Below are positions 54,298 to 63,400 of a DNA stretch of 64,000 nt, one piece after another. The notes beneath the pieces were generated by a model. It saw only the letters and a list, made by a program, of their open reading frames with translations, ran no database searches and was not told where the DNA came from. Source of the DNA: Acidobacteriota bacterium (lineage in GTDB: Bacteria; Acidobacteriota; Terriglobia; Terriglobales; Acidobacteriaceae); assembly GCA_021778845.1 (NCBI GenBank), contig JAJYBU010000013.1, positions 1 through 64,000 on the forward strand, in the 5' to 3' direction. Numbering within the stretch: position 1 is the first letter of the stretch; each line of letters begins with the position of its first letter. Both the position numbers and the translations under genes were made by a program.

Positions 54298-54377
54298 GTC
54301 TGTTTTTTGCACAGGGAAATACTGTGTTGGCCTGTGCGCCTACTTTCGGTCTCCTGATTGTGTAACGCTGCTAACGA

Positions 54378-54437
54378 TGTATACCCACCGCACATCACTG
54401 CTGTCATGGGCCAACCGATTGAGCCATATCTCAATCG
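54378..54437 (-). promoter_or_regulatory. putative promoter and upstream palindrome of the ten-gene redox operon
   Basis: Minus strand: ATGACA (54407-54402), an 18-bp spacer and TATACA (54383-54378), about 80 bases before the first start codon. Nine bases upstream of the -35 is CGATTGAG (54416-54423), spacer CCATAT, CTCAATCG (54430-54437). This perfect 8-6-8 inverted repeat is at a typical activator position and unlike the LacI-type elements elsewhere. Confidence 0.5.
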
Positions 54438-54574
54438 TTAGGTCGATATCGTGCTCACCATCAGGCGCGTGTCCGCTGCACGTCGCATACCCTCACGTCG
54501 ATGGCTGCCACTGATGGCATTCGATCAAACACCCTCGTTAACTCCCTGCCCGGCCATAATCTCCTCCCCATTAA

Positions 54575-55015
54575 GCATTGCAACACCATATAAGGCCTCC
54601 GGACCGAGACATCCAGCCCGCAACGGAACAATCGCTCGGCGATGGCGAACGATCGTGGTCGGCTATTACAGTCGTGCAATCGCTCGAAACTACTTGGGTT
54701 CTAACCTATCCTCTTGCGCGAGGACCTCGCTTGCCCTTCGTCAAGGCACCTGGGGCAAGGGGCATTCTCATTCGCATAAGTGTGGTATTCCGGAGATTGT
54801 TTACCCGGTCAATGGATCGGATCTCACATTGAACATTTGCTGCAAGTCGCCGCCGACCTTCTCGCTACCGGACAAGACACACTGAAGGGGCGTGGACGCG
54901 TCGAGCGCTTCTTAGGGACCTTCAAGCAAATGTTTCTCTGTGATTTGGACGGCGATACACGAGGTTGCAGAGGCGGAACGCAACGTCCGCTGCTAACAAG
55001 CTCACTTCTCCCGGC
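54575..55015 (+). pseudogene. rve integrase/transposase relic, frameshifted
   Basis: Two overlapping frames together recall an rve-fold (Mu/IS481-like) transposase. The first reads RRWRTIVVGYYSRAIARNYL ... LALRQGTWGK ... CGIPEIVYPVNGSDLTL. The next, one base earlier in phase, continues EHLLQVAADLLATG ... KGRGRVERFLGTFKQMFLCDLDG. The switch falls near 54827-54833 and fits a single-base deletion. The acidic motif usually seen as DHGSDF or DNGSDF reads VNGSDL, so a catalytic Asp is also lost. No N-terminal DNA-binding part or C-terminal end is recognisable, and sequence after 55015 drifts. It is a fragment of a long-dead element; the family assignment is from memory of the motif. Confidence 0.65.
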
Positions 55016-55215
55016 CTTTGTCGTAGCACGACGTCAAGTTTTGGTTGCTGGCCCAACTCCAATGATCGTTCTCAAAACGCGCCTCATGGCAACGAGCAAC
55101 TGCGGAAGAACAAGTCCGCCTCAGCTACCGGACTAACCGGGAGGGAGTACCAGGTTCCTGTGTGTGTCGGGCATAGATTTCTGACGGAGCGTACAAAGTG
55201 GGGGCAGGTTCTGTC

Positions 55216-56064
55216 TTAGGCTCGAGTCCTGGGCCAGAACTTCGTTCCTGACACGGTCAGCTTCAGCAGCCGTTCGCGCAGCGTCCATACCTGGGCTCGA
55301 GCATCGTGGGTGTCCGCGGCGCATAGGCGGTCCGACTGCATCAGCCCGTAGGCCGCGGCGGTCAGCAGCAGGCGAGACTGGTTGGCTCAGAAGCTGCTGC
55401 AACTGATGTCGATATCCAACGCGTGCAGTTCCTTGATCCGGTCCTCGATGTCGCCGCGCTGCCAGTAGACCTCTTCGTAGATCCACTGCGGACTCTGCTG
55501 CATGTTTCTGATGCCGAAGCACGGATTATCTTTCGGCACTTTGCCGTCGGCGCGGACCACCTCGGGCCTGCGGATCATACAGCGTTCGCGCGGCCACGTG
55601 CCGGCTGCGTAGCTTGTTTCGCTATAGATGTGTTCGGTCTTGCCTGTCACTTCGGCGAGCATGCCTGCAACCAGCACCCTCTCTTCTGCCTTGCGCTGCA
55701 GTACCGCGTTCTTAAAGTTCGACGGCGTGAGTTGCGAGGCCAGACCCAGTCCCGTCACCGGATCGTGGCCCATCAGCATCTTGTCCACCGGACCCGTGGC
55801 CAGTCGTGCCGAGTCGTTGGCGTCTGCATAGCCGCCCGCAATCGAGAAGACGAGCGGCGCCAGCAACCCGTTGAGCGAGTGCTCCACCTTGCCAGCCTGC
55901 CACTTGTCCTTCAGGCATCCGGCCAGGCCATCGATCAATTCAAAGCGCCGCCCGGCAGTCTTTACGAGTACCATTCAACCATCGGAGGAACCCTGCTGCT
56001 CGTTGAACTTCAACACCGTTGGCTTGGCAAACAGCTCTCGAAATAACAAACACTCTGACGTGAT
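55216..56064 (-). pseudogene. IS1380-family transposase relic with two nonsense codons and an internal deletion
   Basis: Read through stops, one frame gives an IS1380-like transposase: LKFNEQQGSSDG*MVLVKTAG, then RFELIDGLAGCLKDKWQAGKVEHSLNG and, near the end, YWQRGDIEDRIKEL and ISCSSF*ANQSRLLLTAAAYGLMQ. The stop at 55975-55977 probably replaces a Gly codon (GGA to TGA) and that at 55387-55389 a Trp codon (TGG to TGA). LASQLTPSNFKNAV passes almost directly into the late ERVLVAGMLAEVTGKTEHIYSE segment. A stretch of more than 100 residues that should hold the catalytic Asp residues therefore appears deleted. The upstream limit is approximate and no inverted repeats were recognised. Confidence 0.75.
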
Positions 56065-56259
56065 AAAGTCGACCACGCGATAGCCTCTTTTGTTGCCGCA
56101 AACGTTGTCTCCACGACATGTTTGTAGCACAAGAGGCCTCCGCTTTTTCAACCTTCACGAATTGTCCGGGGTAGACGCAATCCAGATCCATGGATTCATC
56201 ACTTTGAGAGGGTCACAAATAGAGACACGGTAAGATGCATCTTCTGGACGTCTAAGCGA
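56065..56259. other. non-coding flank of the IS1380 relic
   Basis: About 200 bases upstream of the relic with no intact gene. A minus-strand frame here (to 56191) is out of phase with the transposase and has no family resemblance. It may contain the remains of the element's end. Confidence 0.4.
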
Positions 56260-56493
56260 ATGAATACCACATCAAGCATGATCACATTTCTGCAGCATCT
56301 TCATTGGGACGAGATCAGCACCTTATCGGAACCTCATCACCCTGCAGGTAACACAGAGAAGATCATCACTAATCGCCCACCCCCGGAGCACTTGCGTGCA
56401 GCGTATCACAACCTACTCCAAATGGTTGGGCTTCAACAGGGCCATATAAACGACGTCCATTTGATGGCGCTCGATCTTGCAGTACCTTCTTAG
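56260..56493 (+). CDS. small hypothetical ORF, doubtful
   Basis: A 77-codon frame starting ATG-AAT-ACC, rich in His, Leu and Pro (LQHLHWDEISTL, PPPEHLRAAYHNLLQMVGLQ). It has no signal peptide, no recognised family and no clear ribosome-binding site. It lies between transposase relics and the GH92 gene. It may be a real small gene, a relic or chance. Confidence 0.25.
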   Translation: MNTTSSMITFLQHLHWDEISTLSEPHHPAGNTEKIITNRPPPEHLRAAYHNLLQMVGLQQGHINDVHLMALDLAVPS

Positions 56494-56586
56494 ACTGAAA
56501 GTCATGAATGATCTGTACCCTGCGCATAGTGGACTAATTGACTTTTGCAATCGGTTTATTTCAGAAAGTTGTGGTGACCCTGACAA

Positions 56587-58842
56587 ATGCTGATTCTTCC
56601 GCGACGGCGATGCCTTCGTAGTACTGCTGTATTCCTTCTATGCGCATACATGGCGCACGCCCAGAGTTCGCCCATCGATTCCGTCAATGTTTACATTGGA
56701 ACTGGCAGCGGCCCTATTGGTTATGGCGGTAGCATGCCCTTTGTTGCTGCTCCGTTTGGGATGACGGATTGGACGGCACAGACGCGTCAGAATAAGTTAG
56801 GTACGGTTTCCTATAAGTATCAGGACACGAGCATTTCAGGCTTCATGGGTACCCACCAGCCAGCGATATGGATGGGTGATTATGGCTATGTCACGCTGAT
56901 GCCTGAGGTCGATTCTCTCAAGACAAGCCCAGTCGAGCGCCAGCTACCCTTTCTTCACCGAGATGAGATAGCGCGGCCTGACTATTACTCAGTTCTACTC
57001 GACGCTCGGAAAGCGCGCACGCTCCGCACTGAGATGACGGCGACGGATCGCTGCGCCCTTCTGCGCTTTACCTTTCCAGCAAATGCATCGTCGACCATTC
57101 TTGTTGAAGCTTCCCGGCCTGGGGTTGAGGGATTCGTTCAGGTGCATTCGGAACGTAACGAAATCAGTGGTTACAATCCCGACCGCATGGATGCAAACCT
57201 CGGCCCGTTGCCTTTGAAGAACTTCAGAGGATATTTTGTCGTTCAGTTCAGTAAGAGCTTCGTAAGCTTCGGGACTTATGGGCCTTCGGCGAGCATCCAC
57301 CGTCCGGAGACGGGCGCCTTTGCGAGCTTTTCGACAAGACGGGATGAGGTGATCGAGGCACGGGTGGGAACATCGTTTATCAGCCTGGATCAGGCTCGTG
57401 CGAATCTAACCACCGAGATTCCTACCTGGAACTTCGATCACGTGAAGCACGATCTCACCAATCGGTGGAACGCGAAGCTACGTCAGGTAGATGTAAGGGG
57501 AGCGACAAACGATCAAAGAAAGATCCTTTATTCGGCTCTCTATCACGCGTTGCTTTATCCTCGGGAATTTTCTGAGTATGGGCGCTACTATAGCGCCTTC
57601 GATGACTCGATTCATGCAGGTGAATCGTATACGGCATATTCTATTTGGGATACGTTTCGAGCTGAATTCAGCCTCCAGACCCTCCTTGCTCCCGAGAGAA
57701 TCAATGGGATGATTACGGCTTTGCTGCAAAATTACCAGGAAGGTGGCTGGATGCCTAAGTGGCCGAATCCTTCTTACACCAACATTATGATTGGCACGCA
57801 CGCAGATTCATTGGTTGCCGAGGCCATCCAGAAGGGGTTTACCGGATTTAACTACAACATAGCATGGGACGCGGTATATAAAGACGCAATGACTCCTCCC
57901 GAAGGAGACGCGACCCGCCGCTGGTATGATCGAGAACCTCATACTCCTTATGAAGCGCGCGGTGGACTTAGCTATTCCAAGGTGCTGGGGTACGTGCCAG
58001 CAGATAGGACCGCAGAGGCTGCATCGAGAACGCTGGAAGACGCTTATGACGATTGGTGTGTTGCTCAAATAGCCAAAAATATGGGTAAGATGCGAGATTA
58101 CCGATTCTTTCTGAAGCGCTCACTGAATTACGAGCATGAATTCAACTCAGCTACCGGATTTATGCAGGCTAGAAATTTTGATGGATCATGGGCAGATCCA
58201 GAGGTTGGGTGGACAGAAGGCAATCATTGGGTCTACACATGGGCCGTTCTGCATGATATTCCAGGACTTCTTAAATTAATGGGCGGAAGAGCAGCATACA
58301 ACGCTCTGTTGGATCAGCACTTTATGGGTGGCCACAACGTCCATCGTAACGAGCCCAGCCATCATTATGGTTATCTGTATGATTACAGCGGAGAGCCGTG
58401 GAAGACTCAAGCCAAGGTACGCGAAATTGCAGCAGCAGAGTATGCGAATCTCCCATCAGGGCTTGATGGCGATGATGATTGTGGGCAAATGTCGGCGTGG
58501 TATATTTTCACCGCCCTTGGATTCTATCCGCTCAATCCAGCTTCGGGTGAATATCTGATTGGAAGCCCACTCTTCAGGACGATGACGCTGCGGATGGCAA
58601 GCGGGCACTCATTTACTGTGTCCGCCACGAATGCCTCCGCTACGAATATCTATATCCAAAGTGCTTCGCTTAATGGATCCCCGCTGAATATTCCGCTCAT
58701 TCACTATGCGGATATTGTAGGTGGAGGAGCGCTCAGATTTACGATGGGCCCGACCCCCTCAAGGTGGGGTGAGGAGTGGAATCCACCTACGCTGAGAGAA
58801 GAGATGGGACTACCTTCAAAGATCAGTCTACTCAGCAAATAG
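56587..58842 (+). CDS. secreted glycoside hydrolase family 92 alpha-mannosidase
   Basis: A 751-residue enzyme with a signal peptide (STAVFLLCAYMAHAQ). GH92 landmarks are strong: VNVYIGTGSGPIGYGGSMPF at the N-terminus, WDTFRAEFSLQTLLAP, GGWMPKWPNPSYTNIMIGTHADS, NEPSHHYGYLYDYSGEPWKT, and LDGDDDCGQMSAWYIFTALGFYPLNPA with the conserved Gly-Gln-Met-Ser-Ala-Trp-Tyr run. The family comprises calcium-dependent, inverting exo-alpha-mannosidases acting on alpha-1,2/1,3/1,4/1,6 linkages. Trimming of mannose from plant or fungal glycans is likely. The ribosome-binding site is weak. GH5 follows within 70 bases and a TonB receptor after it. Confidence 0.92.
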   Translation: MLILPRRRCLRSTAVFLLCAYMAHAQSSPIDSVNVYIGTGSGPIGYGGSMPFVAAPFGMTDWTAQTRQNKLGTVSYKYQDTSISGFMGTHQPAIWMGDYGYVTLMPEVDSLKTSPVERQLPFLHRDEIARPDYYSVLLDARKARTLRTEMTATDRCALLRFTFPANASSTILVEASRPGVEGFVQVHSERNEISGYNPDRMDANLGPLPLKNFRGYFVVQFSKSFVSFGTYGPSASIHRPETGAFASFSTRRDEVIEARVGTSFISLDQARANLTTEIPTWNFDHVKHDLTNRWNAKLRQVDVRGATNDQRKILYSALYHALLYPREFSEYGRYYSAFDDSIHAGESYTAYSIWDTFRAEFSLQTLLAPERINGMITALLQNYQEGGWMPKWPNPSYTNIMIGTHADSLVAEAIQKGFTGFNYNIAWDAVYKDAMTPPEGDATRRWYDREPHTPYEARGGLSYSKVLGYVPADRTAEAASRTLEDAYDDWCVAQIAKNMGKMRDYRFFLKRSLNYEHEFNSATGFMQARNFDGSWADPEVGWTEGNHWVYTWAVLHDIPGLLKLMGGRAAYNALLDQHFMGGHNVHRNEPSHHYGYLYDYSGEPWKTQAKVREIAAAEYANLPSGLDGDDDCGQMSAWYIFTALGFYPLNPASGEYLIGSPLFRTMTLRMASGHSFTVSATNASATNIYIQSASLNGSPLNIPLIHYADIVGGGALRFTMGPTPSRWGEEWNPPTLREEMGLPSKISLLSK

Positions 58843-58912
58843 GGGTGTGCATATGAACAATCGTTTGACTAAAGCATAAATGCAGTGGAATACTTCCACA
58901 GCCGGGTTCTCT

Positions 58913-60121
58913 ATGACGAAATGGCTTGCATTGCTCCTGTTCGGAGTCTCCTCCACGCTCTACTCGCAATCGGGATATGTTCATACCGATAGCCATAACC
59001 TCGTCGCGCCCGATGGTACGGAACTCCATCTTAAAGGAACCAACCTCGGCAACTGGTTTGAGCAGGAAGGCTACATGTTCGATCTCGACGGCGGTCCTCA
59101 GTCTCCGCGCGAGATCGAAGATCTGGTCAACCAACTGATTGGCCCCGAAGATGCGGCGAAGTTCTGGCAGCAATATCGAGACACGTATGTCACCGAAGAT
59201 GACATACGATTTCTTCACGAGGCGGGTCTTAACTCGATTCGGATCCCACTCCACTACAAATACTTCGTGTCTGGAGATGATGAAGGATTTCGTTTGCTGG
59301 ACCGTGTAGTCGGATGGGCGGCGAAGTACCACATGTATGTCGTGCTCGACCTGCACTGTGCTCCCGGTGGTCAGACGGGTACGAACATTGACGACAGTTG
59401 GGGGTATCCGTGGCTTTACGAGTCCCCTGCTGAGCAACAGTTGACTATCGACATCTGGCAGCGTATCGCAAAGCACTATCGTAAGAACTCCACCGTGCTT
59501 GGCTACGATCTGCTCAACGAACCCATCCCGCATTTTCCGCAGTTACGCCAGTACAACAAGGATCTCGAGCCTATGTACAAGCGCATCACCGCGGCCATTC
59601 GCAAGGTGGATTCGCATCACGTCATTATCCTCGGTGGGGCTCAGTGGGACTCAAACTTCGATGTCTTCGGCCCTCCCTTCGATAAGAACGTGATGTACAC
59701 CTTCCATAAATATTGGACTCCGCCCACGCAAGCCGTCATCCAGCCGTACCTGGATTACCGCGCGAAGTACAACGTTCCTATCTGGCTGGGCGAGTCTGGG
59801 GAGAACAACGATGCATGGATTCATGATTTCGTCGGCGTGCTTAACCAGAACGACGTCGGGTGGGCCTTCTGGACCTATAAACGCATGGACACCACAGCCA
59901 GCATGGTGTCTTTGCAGAAGCCTGTTTACTGGGATGAGATTGTCGCGTACGCAAAGCTCCATCGCACAACTGGCGATGCCGAGAAGCTTCTCTCCGTTCG
60001 CCCCTCACTCGAGCACTCCCGCGCAGCATTTCAGGATCTGCTCCAGGAGATCACCTTTGCAAGATGCCGCGTGAACAAGGGATATCTCTCGGCTCTGAAC
60101 CTGTCCGTACCGGCTCCGTAA
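58913..60121 (+). CDS. secreted glycoside hydrolase family 5 enzyme (cellulase/glucanase-type)
   Basis: About 402 residues with a signal peptide (WLALLLFGVSSTLYSQ). GH5 (beta/alpha)8 features: LKGTNLGNWFEQEGYMF at strand 1, NSIRIPLHYKYF, VVLDLHCAPGGQTGTN, the acid/base Glu203 in LLNEPIP, and the nucleophile Glu294 in WLGESGENN. Length and motifs fit endo-beta-glucanases or exo-1,3-glucanase/glucosylceramidase-like members; the subfamily cannot be fixed by eye. ATG 58913 was chosen over one 33 bases upstream because it begins the signal peptide directly. It is 70 bases after GH92 and probably in one transcript. ACAATCGTTTGA before the gene resembles the LacI-type half-site, but weakly. Confidence 0.87.
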   Translation: MTKWLALLLFGVSSTLYSQSGYVHTDSHNLVAPDGTELHLKGTNLGNWFEQEGYMFDLDGGPQSPREIEDLVNQLIGPEDAAKFWQQYRDTYVTEDDIRFLHEAGLNSIRIPLHYKYFVSGDDEGFRLLDRVVGWAAKYHMYVVLDLHCAPGGQTGTNIDDSWGYPWLYESPAEQQLTIDIWQRIAKHYRKNSTVLGYDLLNEPIPHFPQLRQYNKDLEPMYKRITAAIRKVDSHHVIILGGAQWDSNFDVFGPPFDKNVMYTFHKYWTPPTQAVIQPYLDYRAKYNVPIWLGESGENNDAWIHDFVGVLNQNDVGWAFWTYKRMDTTASMVSLQKPVYWDEIVAYAKLHRTTGDAEKLLSVRPSLEHSRAAFQDLLQEITFARCRVNKGYLSALNLSVPAP

Positions 60122-60202
60122 CAGCGCAGCGCCTTCGCATCCCAGAGGGCCGACGAAGATGCAGCACTTCGTACTCCGCCTGCACACACGGATGTAGATC
60201 GA

Positions 60203-60225
60203 GTGAAGCGGAAGCAGCGCTTCAC
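60203..60225 (+). terminator. possible terminator after GH5
   Basis: GTGAAGCG and CGCTTCAC form an 8-bp stem with a 7-nt loop, about 80 bases after the GH5 stop. It has no T run and so low confidence. The rest of the 320-bp gap to the receptor gene holds the promoter and operator described at 60318-60388. Confidence 0.4.
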
Positions 60226-60317
60226 CGGTTGGGGGTGTCGGCCCAACTCCAAGACGAGCGCCAAGCCTTGGCGCAAGGTAGTTCCAACGGCAGCTTTATC
60301 CGGGTGGGACATTTAGC

Positions 60318-60388
60318 TTGACAAGCATCAACCATTTGGATGACTATTATCTCCGATTTCCGATAGTCTCAAAGACAAACGTTTGTCT
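60318..60388 (+). promoter_or_regulatory. promoter and perfect LacI-type palindrome before third TonB receptor
   Basis: TTGACA (60318-60323), with GACTAT after 18 bases (60342-60347) or TATTAT after 21, reads towards the receptor. AGACAAAC|GTTTGTCT (60373-60388) is a perfect 16-bp palindrome with the AACGTT core shared by the elements at 7167 and 29545. It is the clearest operator in the window. Confidence 0.7.
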
Positions 60389-60440
60389 GATTCTAAAGAT
60401 CGACTGGATGCACTGAAAGACATAAGTTTTGGGAGGCTCT

Positions 60441-63400
60441 ATGAAGCTACGAAGTTCCATACGAAGAATTGCCGCTATCGCCATGGCCGGCATTCTGGGG
60501 TTGGGTATTGTCCATGCACAAAGTACAAACTCAGGTGATATCCGTGGCACCGTCACGGACTCATCCGGAGCACTCCTTCCAGGAGTCACCGTCACAGTAA
60601 CTAACAACAATACCGGTGTTACGAAGACGCTCGTCACCAACGGCGCTGGCTTGTACGACACCTCGTCGATTGTGGTGGGTAGCTACAGTGTCACCTTCGA
60701 ACATACAGGCTTCGCCAAGTATGAACGTTCCAATGTGACGTTGGAAGTTGGAACCTCCACTGTCAACGCCTCTCTCAAGGTTGGGTCGACGAATCAGGAA
60801 GTGGTCGTGAATACCGACATCCCCCTCCTGACGACAGAGACAGGCTCGCAATCGACGACGCTGGAAGCGAAGTCGATGGCGGTTCTTCCCAACGTGGGTC
60901 AGGACTGGGAAAACTTCGCGATTCTCATCCCTGGATCGTCTGGTGCGCCGGGTGGCTCGCAAGGCTCCACGAATCCTGGACAGGAGATCTCGGCCAACGG
61001 AAACCTGCCCTACAGCAACGTGCTCGCTGATGGTTCCACCACCACGTTGTCTCATAGCGCGAACTCAGACGTCAGCGTCTTTGAGGACGTGGCGGAACTT
61101 CAAATCTCGACGTCGTCTTTCTCGGCGCAGTACGGCATCGGCGGCATCATCTTCAACCAGATCAGCAAGGGCGGTACCAGTCAGTTTCACGGCAGCGCGT
61201 ACGAGTACATTCAGAACGACGCGTTCAATGGCAGTCCCTATGGGTTCTACGGGAACCAGTCAACCAAGACACGAATTCGCTTTGACAACTTTGGCGGAAC
61301 CATTGGCGGTCCCATCCTCAAGCAAAAAGCATTTTTCTTCTTCAACTACGACCAGACTGTAAACAAGGGAAGCAGCAGTGGAACGAATAGCATCCCGACC
61401 CCGCAGGTCATGGCGGGCGATTTCACGGGTCAGCCCCTCATCTACGATCCCACCACGCAGACTATTGCGCACGATGCCAAGGGGAATCCGTACCCTGTCC
61501 GGCGGTCCTTCCTCAGCGAGTACGGTACTAATGCCGTTCCCGCATTTCTTCAGGACAAAGTTGCGCAAAATTTCCAGAAGTTCTACCCAACGCCAACCAA
61601 CCACATTCCCGGTGGAATCTTTCTACCCGGAAGCGATAACAACGGCATCATCCAGAACAACTTCTTCGCCAAGGAGCCGAGCCCGAATCCATTCCGCAAG
61701 TACTTTGGGCGTCTGGACTACGACATCACGCATCACAACCGTCTGACCGCTTCCGTGACAAACCGTGATAACCCTGCGGTGTTTCCCAGCGTCGTATCTG
61801 CTTGCCCGATCGGCTGCCAGAATGGTGACGTCGAGAGCTACAACTCCCAGGTGTCCGACGTCTGGACGATCAGCGCCAGCGTTATCAACGAAGCTCGGAT
61901 GGGCTACACCTATCAGGGAAACTTCTACAGCGACCAGGCGCTCGGCAAAGGGTATGCGAGCGAACTTGGGTGGCAAGCTGCGAAAGCCGATGATTTTCCT
62001 GCTATCCAGTTCGTCACCAACTACCCCTATGCCTGGATTCAGCCAAGCGCCAACGCGGTCTACAAAGAGCACGTCTTCGATCCTTCCGACGTAGTGACCA
62101 TGATTATCGGGAAGCACGTTCTTCACTTCGGTGGCGAGCTGCAATTCTTCCGTGACGACTCTACCGCGTGGGGTAACACCAACGCTGGAACCTATCAGTT
62201 CTCAGGTCAGTACACGCAGAACTGGACAGTCAACGGTTCGGGAGTCGCTTCCCCCAATGGAGCCTCTGGCGCCGACTATGCAGACTTCCTGCTCGGCGAA
62301 GCGCAGAACTGGAACGCGAGTGTTTCTCCAGAATATGGTGCCCGCCTCAAGAGTCCTCAGATGTTCATTCAGGACGACTATAAGGTCAAGCCCAACCTCA
62401 CCCTGAACATTGGCCTCCGCTACCAAATCCGTCATGGATGGAGTGAAGTCCATGGCAATGAAGCTGTCTTCGATCCCACCGTGCTCAACCCAGCGACCAA
62501 CACTCTTGGAGCCTACTGGTATGGCGTCACGAAGGCGAATGGACGTGGTGCCCTGGAAGATACAACGTTCACGACCATTCTCCCGCGGTTCGGATTCTCG
62601 TATCTGCCCAATCCCACAATGACCATTCGTGGCGGCTTCGGTGTCTATGCCTATAACCTCAGCCTTGATACGTACGGTGGCGGTATGGGAGCAGCCATCA
62701 GCAGCTCTGGCAGCATCGCCGACCAGACCAATGGTATCCAGCCCATCACCATCCTTGATGGTACCGGGACGGACTTCCAGACGGGCGCACCTCTCCCGTA
62801 CACGGCAGCCTCAACCAGCCCAACCCGTTTCAACGGACAAGGCGTTACCTACACTCAGTACCACACGCCCGATCCTGAGATCTACCAGTGGAACCTGTCG
62901 ACACAAAATGAAATTGGACCCAACATGGAGGTCGAAATGGCCTATGTGGCAAGCCATGGCTTCAATTTGAACTTCCCAACGGATCTGAACCAGATCCCCC
63001 AGGCAGACTTGGCTCCGAACGATATCGCCTTCCGTCCCTATCCCAATTACCAGGGCATCGGTGGAAGCACCAATAATGCAATCTCCAACTACAACTCGTT
63101 GCAGGTGACAGTTCAGCGGCGTCTCTCGGCCGGCCTGGAGTTCAACTTCAATTACACGTGGTCTCACTTTCTTGATGATGCGGACTCTTCGGGATGGGGC
63201 AGCCGTGCTGGTGCCCAACCTTACCAGATTGCAAATAACCCTAGAGCCAATTACAGCAATTCGAACTTCGATGTCCGCAATGCTTTCAAGGGAAATGTGG
63301 TCTATGAATTGCCGTTTGGCAGAGGAAGAAAGTATCTGAACAATAGCCATTTTATCGATGAATTGGTTGGTGGCTATCAACTCTCCAGCACCATCCAACT

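Noticed and set aside
55133-55522. 130-codon minus-strand frame beside the IS1380 relic
   Set aside because: It is out of phase with the transposase; the true phase continues through a TGA at 55387 with recognisable IS1380 C-terminal sequence.
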